Origin: Actinomycetota bacterium
GTDB lineage: Bacteria; Actinomycetota; UBA4738; HRBIN12
Length of the DNA: 8,398 nt
Assembly: GCA_005883885.1 (NCBI GenBank)
Contig: VAYF01000166.1
Location: 1-8,398 of the forward strand
Reading direction: 5' to 3'
Made by a program: the position numbers and the translations under genes. The notes below the pieces were generated by a model. The model did no database searches, was not told where the DNA came from, and saw only the letters and a list, made by a program, of their open reading frames with translations. Position 1 is the first letter of the stretch; each line of letters opens with the position of its first letter. Positions 4,830 through 8,398 of the stretch are shown here, one piece after another.

Positions 4830-5819
4830 TCAGGTCGCGACCTGGAGCACGATCGCTCCGTTCACCCCTCCGCCGCGGAGCGCTGCGAGCGCTTCGTTCG
4901 CCTGATCCAGCGGGAAGGTCGTCACCCGCGTGCGGACCGGCACGCCCGCGGCGACCGCCAGGAACTCCCGGCCGTCCAGCCAGGTGAGGTTGGCGACCGA
5001 CCGCAGGACCCGCTCCTTCCACAGCAACTCGTAGGGGAACGACGGGATGTCGCTCATGTGGATCTCCGCGCAGACGACCGTGCCGCCTGCCTCGACCGCC
5101 TCCAGGGCACGAGGGACGAGCTCGCCGGCGGCGACGAACAGGATCGCGGCATCGAGAGGCTCCGGCGGCGCCTCGGTGGACGACCCTGCCCAGCTCGCAC
5201 CGAGCTCGCGAGCGAACGCCTGCGTCGCCGTGTCGCCGCGACGGGTGAACGCGAACACCCGACGCCCTTCGGCGATCGCGATCTGGGTGAGGATGTGTGC
5301 CGCGCCGCCGAAGCCGTAGAGCCCCAGCCGGGTGGCATCGCCCGTCATCCGCAGGGCGCGGAACCCGATCGTCCCGGCGCACAGGAGCGGCGCCGCCTGG
5401 AGGTCGGGGAAGGCGTCCGGGAGCGCGAGGCACGCGCGGGCGTCCGCGACGGTCGTCTCCGCGTAGCCGCCGTCCAGCTGGTACCCGGTGAACAGCGCGC
5501 GTTCGCACAGGTTCTGCCGCCCGGTCGCGCAGTAGCGGCACTCGCCGCACGCCCAGCCCAACCAGGGGACGCCGACCCGATCACCGACCGCCACGCTCTC
5601 GACACGGTCACCGACCGCTTCGACCACCCCCACGATCTGATGACCGGGTACCAGCGGGAGGGCCGGATCCAGGAGCTCGCCGTCGACGATATGGACGTCG
5701 GTCCGGCACACGCCACAGACCAGCACCCGGATGCGAACCTGCCCCGCCGATGGTTCCGGATCCGGCGCGTTCCTCGACCGCAGCGGCTCGCCGGCCCGCT
5801 CGAACACCATCGCACGCAC
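4830..5819 (-). CDS. Zinc-dependent alcohol dehydrogenase, MDR superfamily
   Basis: This 329-aa cytoplasmic oxidoreductase probably interconverts alcohols and aldehydes with NAD(P). Catalytic zinc ligands are Cys38 (CGVCRTD), His60 (VPGH) and Cys147 (LLCAGT). The structural zinc site has Cys91, Cys94, Cys97 and Cys105. The Rossmann glycine motif reads GLYGFGG (166-172) rather than the common GLGGLG. Together with HMSDIPSFPYELLW and LRSVANLT this points to the CAD2-like 'zinc-binding alcohol dehydrogenase family' branch. The substrate cannot be predicted. The start is GTG at 5819, with an ATG three codons in (5810) as the alternative. No Shine-Dalgarno precedes either, and a -10-like TACGCT ends 6 nt before the GTG, suggesting a leaderless mRNA. 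It converges on the GGDEF-EAL gene with no gap and no terminator between, and diverges from mfd. Confidence 0.93.
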   Translation of the reverse strand: MRAMVFERAGEPLRSRNAPDPEPSAGQVRIRVLVCGVCRTDVHIVDGELLDPALPLVPGHQIVGVVEAVGDRVESVAVGDRVGVPWLGWACGECRYCATGRQNLCERALFTGYQLDGGYAETTVADARACLALPDAFPDLQAAPLLCAGTIGFRALRMTGDATRLGLYGFGGAAHILTQIAIAEGRRVFAFTRRGDTATQAFARELGASWAGSSTEAPPEPLDAAILFVAAGELVPRALEAVEAGGTVVCAEIHMSDIPSFPYELLWKERVLRSVANLTWLDGREFLAVAAGVPVRTRVTTFPLDQANEALAALRGGGVNGAIVLQVAT

Positions 5820-5825
5820 GAGGCG

Positions 5826-5831
5826 AGCGTA
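5826..5831 (-). promoter_or_regulatory. Candidate -10 element of the alcohol dehydrogenase gene
   Basis: On the minus strand this reads TACGCT (TANNNT pattern) and ends 6 nt before the GTG at 5819. That spacing is typical of leaderless transcripts. A GGGACA (5852 to 5847, minus strand) could be a poor -35 at a short 15-nt spacing. Confidence 0.45.
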
Positions 5832-5856
5832 GCGCCCTGTCGGCCGTGTCCCGGCT

Positions 5857-5893
5857 ACGCCGGCCGAGCACGCCGGCCGAGCACGCCGGCCGA
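5857..5893. repeat. 13-bp direct tandem repeat in divergent adh-mfd promoter region
   Basis: The unit ACGCCGGCCGAGC occurs twice in full (5857-5869, 5870-5882), followed by an 11-base third copy (5883-5893). Each carries the palindrome CGGCCG, and a fourth CGGCCG stands at 5841-5846. The array fills the space between the two outward-facing promoters. It could be a regulator-binding array or replication slippage in GC-rich DNA. The rest of 5820-5990 holds the two promoters and the mfd leader. Confidence 0.75.
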
Positions 5894-5912
5894 CCTATGG
5901 CCCGACCTTCCG

Positions 5913-5918
5913 TACACT
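5913..5918 (+). promoter_or_regulatory. Candidate -10 element of mfd
   Basis: TACACT matches the TANNNT pattern, with a weak CCGACC (5890-5895) as -35 at 17-nt spacing. The predicted transcription start is near 5924-5926, giving a leader of about 65 nt before the GTG at 5991. The -35 overlaps the end of the 13-bp repeat. Confidence 0.5.
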
Positions 5919-5928
5919 GAGGTCCGAT

Positions 5929-5952
5929 GCCCCGTCGCGACGCGACCGGGGC
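5929..5952 (+). promoter_or_regulatory. Hairpin in the mfd leader
   Basis: GCCCCG (5929-5934) pairs with CGGGGC (5947-5952). After one bulged C, TCGC (5935-5938) pairs with GCGA (5942-5945) around a 3-nt loop. It would sit at the very 5' end of the mRNA predicted from TACACT. It may protect the transcript or affect initiation; no known riboswitch was recognised. Confidence 0.4.
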
Positions 5953-5990
5953 TGTTCGTGTTGTTCGGTGCACGTCGGGAGTGGATGTCG

Positions 5991-8398
5991 GTGAGCCTGC
6001 GGGAAGCCCTGGATCTGTTCGTCGGATCGGAGACCTTCGAAGGTCTCCTCCTGGCGCAGGACCGGCCGATCCATGCCCGAGCCGAGACTGGCGAGGCGTT
6101 CGTCGTTGCCGGGCTCGCGGTGGCTCTGGACGCGCCCGTGCTCGCCGTGGCTCCCGGTCCGCACGAGGCCGATGCCCTCGTGGAGGACCTCGAGGCGTTC
6201 CTCCCGGGCGACGTTGCGCTGCTTCCGGCCTGGGAGGCGCTCCCGTACGAGGGCATCTCGCCGGCGCCGGACGTCGCCGCCCGGAGGGCGGCGGCCGTCC
6301 GGCGCCTCCGCGAGCGCCGGGGCGCGACCGTCCTGGTCGCGCCGGCCCTCGCGGCGATGCAGGGCCTCATCCCGACGCTCGGCACGGTGCCGCCGATCGA
6401 GCTGGTCGCCGGGCGCGACCTCCCGCCCGACCGGCTGGCCGAGCAGCTCGTCGACCTCGGGTACCGCCGGGCGGACGTCGTGGAGCACCGCGGCGAGTTC
6501 GCCGTCCGTGGTGGGGTGCTCGACGTCTTCCCCGGGGCGGCGCGCCGGCCGGTGCGTCTTGAGTACTGGGGTGACGAGATCGAGTCGCTCCGCGAGTTCG
6601 CCGCGTCGACGCAGCTGTCGACCTCGAGGCTGACCCACGTCGAGGTCGGACCGGTCCGCGAGCTGATCCCGGACGACGGCATCCGCGAACGGGCCGCCGA
6701 GCACGCACGTCATCAGACGGACCGCTTCGCCGACCTCCTCCAGAGGATCGCGGACGGGCTCCACCCCGAGGGGATGGAGACCGCGGCTCCGTTCCTGTTC
6801 GACCATCTCCCGGCGCCCGCCGAGCTCCTGCCCGAGGGTTCGTGGGTCGTCCTCACCCAGGCGCGACGCACGCTGGACCGTGCGGCTGCGGCATACGAAG
6901 AGGCGGAGGCGCTCGCCGATGCGCTCGCCTGGCCCACCGCCCGGGCGCTCCGCGGGCTGAGCGACGCCGTCGCCGGGCGGGTCCAGCTCCAGCTGTCGGA
7001 GTTCACCGAGGGGCTCGATCTGCAGCTCCGCTCGTGGGGGTCGGCGCAGGGCAACCCGACCGAGGTCGCGCAACGACTCGGCGAGCTTCAGGCACGGGGT
7101 TACCGCGCGATCGTCACCGGGCGCGGGCACGGCTCGCTGGCGCGCGCGAGCGAGGTCGTGGGTGCGACGTCCGTCGAGACGGCCGAAGCCTCGCTCTCGA
7201 ACGGGTTCGTCTTCGCTCCGGCGAAGCTCGCGATCGCGACCGAGGAGGACCTCTTCGGGTCGCGTCGTCACACGCGGGCCGCGCCACGGTTCACGCGGCG
7301 GCGCACCGACTCGATCGCCGAGGAGCTGGAGCCCGGAGACTTCGCCGTACATCGGATCCACGGCGTCGGCCGGTACGCCGGGATCGTCCACCGGGCGCTC
7401 GCCGGCGCCGAGCGCGATTACCTCATCCTGGAGTACGCGCAGAACGACAAGCTCTACGTGCCGTCGGATGCGGTCGGCATGGTCGTGAAGTACCTGGGCG
7501 GCGACGTCCCTCGCGTGCACCGGATGGGCGGCACGGATTGGGCCCGCGCCACGGCCAAGGTCAAGCGCGCGGTTCGGGACATGGCCGGGGAGCTCGTGCG
7601 GCTCTACACCGTTCGGATGTCGGTGCCGGGGCGCGCGTTCGGGCCGGACCTGCCGTGGCAACGGGAGCTCGAGGATGCGTTCCCGCACGAGGAGACGCCC
7701 GACCAGCTCCGCGTGATCGAAGAGGTCAAGCAGGACATGGAACGGCCGTTCCCGATGGACCGGCTCCTGTGCGGCGACGTGGGGTTCGGCAAGACCGAGG
7801 TCGCGGTCCGGGCCGCGTTCAAGGCCGTGATGGACGGAACCCAGGTCGCGGTGCTCGTGCCGACGACGCTCCTCGCGGAACAGCACTTCATGACGTTCAC
7901 GGAACGGTTCGCGCCCTACCCCGTCACCGTCAAGATGTTGTCGCGGTTCGTCCACCCCGCGGCGCAGCAGGAGGTGATCGAGGGCGCCGTCGCCGGGAGG
8001 GTCGACGTCGTGATCGGCACGCACCGGCTCCTCGGGCGGGACGTGCGGTTCAAGGATCTCGGCCTGTTGATCGTCGACGAGGAGCAGCGGTTCGGCGTCT
8101 CGCACAAGGAGCGGCTGAAGCAGCTCCGTGCGCAGGTCGACGTCCTGACGATGACGGCGACCCCGATCCCGCGGACGCTGGAGATGGCGCTCACCGGGAT
8201 CCGCCAGCTCTCCACGATCGACACCCCTCCCGAGGACCGTCAGCCCGTCCTCACCTACGTGGGTTCGCTCGATGAAGGACTGGCGCTCGGCGCCGTCCGC
8301 CGCGAGCTGCTCCGCGAGGGCCAGGTGTTCTGGGTCCACAACCGGGTCGCGACGATCGACCGACAGGCGAACTGGCTCCGCCAGGAGCTCCCCGACGC
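5991..8398 (+). CDS. mfd: Transcription-repair coupling factor Mfd, 3' end outside window
   Basis: Mfd is an ATP-driven DNA translocase that removes RNA polymerase stalled at DNA damage and recruits UvrA for nucleotide excision repair. The 802 visible residues are about two thirds of the usual ~1,150-1,200. The UvrB-like N-terminal module comes first (with GGVLDVFP and VRLEYWGDEIESL). The CarD-like RNA-polymerase-interaction domain follows from about residue 445 (PGDFAVHRIHGVGRYAG). The helicase core has Walker A GDVGFGKT (595-602), a VPTTLLAEQH segment, GTHRLL, the DEEQ box with RFGVSHKE (696-699) and TATPIPRTL (722-730). The sequence ends before the last helicase motifs and the UvrA-inhibiting C-terminal domain. 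The GTG at 5991 gives the usual MSLREAL-type start, with GGGAG (5977-5981) 9 nt upstream. In-frame ATG 5985 (only 3 nt from GGGAG) and GTG 5958 are alternatives. Confidence 0.96.
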   Translation, partial: MSLREALDLFVGSETFEGLLLAQDRPIHARAETGEAFVVAGLAVALDAPVLAVAPGPHEADALVEDLEAFLPGDVALLPAWEALPYEGISPAPDVAARRAAAVRRLRERRGATVLVAPALAAMQGLIPTLGTVPPIELVAGRDLPPDRLAEQLVDLGYRRADVVEHRGEFAVRGGVLDVFPGAARRPVRLEYWGDEIESLREFAASTQLSTSRLTHVEVGPVRELIPDDGIRERAAEHARHQTDRFADLLQRIADGLHPEGMETAAPFLFDHLPAPAELLPEGSWVVLTQARRTLDRAAAAYEEAEALADALAWPTARALRGLSDAVAGRVQLQLSEFTEGLDLQLRSWGSAQGNPTEVAQRLGELQARGYRAIVTGRGHGSLARASEVVGATSVETAEASLSNGFVFAPAKLAIATEEDLFGSRRHTRAAPRFTRRRTDSIAEELEPGDFAVHRIHGVGRYAGIVHRALAGAERDYLILEYAQNDKLYVPSDAVGMVVKYLGGDVPRVHRMGGTDWARATAKVKRAVRDMAGELVRLYTVRMSVPGRAFGPDLPWQRELEDAFPHEETPDQLRVIEEVKQDMERPFPMDRLLCGDVGFGKTEVAVRAAFKAVMDGTQVAVLVPTTLLAEQHFMTFTERFAPYPVTVKMLSRFVHPAAQQEVIEGAVAGRVDVVIGTHRLLGRDVRFKDLGLLIVDEEQRFGVSHKERLKQLRAQVDVLTMTATPIPRTLEMALTGIRQLSTIDTPPEDRQPVLTYVGSLDEGLALGAVRRELLREGQVFWVHNRVATIDRQANWLRQELPD

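Noticed and set aside
5927..6562. 211-codon plus-strand ORF starting at the apparent mfd transcript start
   Set aside because: It lies almost wholly within mfd in another frame, with Arg/Pro/Gly-rich shadow composition. Only its start codon is of interest and is reported as a finding.
5895..8339. 814-codon minus-strand ORF opposite mfd
   Set aside because: Same reason: antisense shadow of a real Mfd frame, with no recognisable domain.

Overview
The window is GC-rich (roughly two thirds G+C by eye) and comes from a high-GC bacterium, most likely an actinomycete-type lineage (Actinomycetota or a close uncultivated relative). The pointers are the codon use (mostly G/C third positions), several genes with no Shine-Dalgarno whose -10-like hexamer sits 6-18 nt before the start codon, hairpin terminators without a U tract, and housekeeping proteins of actinobacterial flavour. 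No tRNA, rRNA, CRISPR array, transposase or integrase was seen.

Layout. (1) 2-1234: end of a housekeeping operon, rplY (ribosomal protein L25/CTC, start outside the window) and pth (peptidyl-tRNA hydrolase). (2) 1235-2028: four very small genes in two tandem A-B cassettes, each ending in a strong hairpin terminator. The A peptides (31 and 30 aa) end in RWKPN and the B peptides (25 and 26 aa) end in GWKPY. All four look like a short signal peptide followed by an invariant five-residue tail. (3) 2072-4829: a DUF5317 membrane protein gene overlapping by 8 nt a large membrane-bound GGDEF-EAL protein for cyclic di-GMP turnover. (4) 4830-5819, minus strand: a zinc-dependent alcohol dehydrogenase whose stop codon abuts that of the GGDEF-EAL gene. 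(5) 5820-5990: a divergent promoter region with a 13-bp tandem repeat. (6) 5991-8398: mfd (transcription-repair coupling factor), cut by the window end.

rplY/ctc, pth and mfd often lie close together in bacteria. Everything from about 1235 to 5820 therefore looks like an accessory block inserted between pth and mfd. The most interesting part is the duplicated micro-gene module. Substitutions between copies are mostly synonymous and the last five residues are unchanged within each type, so these are very probably real, selected peptides. Signal-peptidase-like sites (AGA or VGA) directly before the tail suggest release of pentapeptides RWKPN and GWKPY as secreted signals, or else single-pass micro-membrane proteins. 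The neighbouring membrane GGDEF-EAL protein and DUF5317 protein are possible partners, but that link rests on position only.
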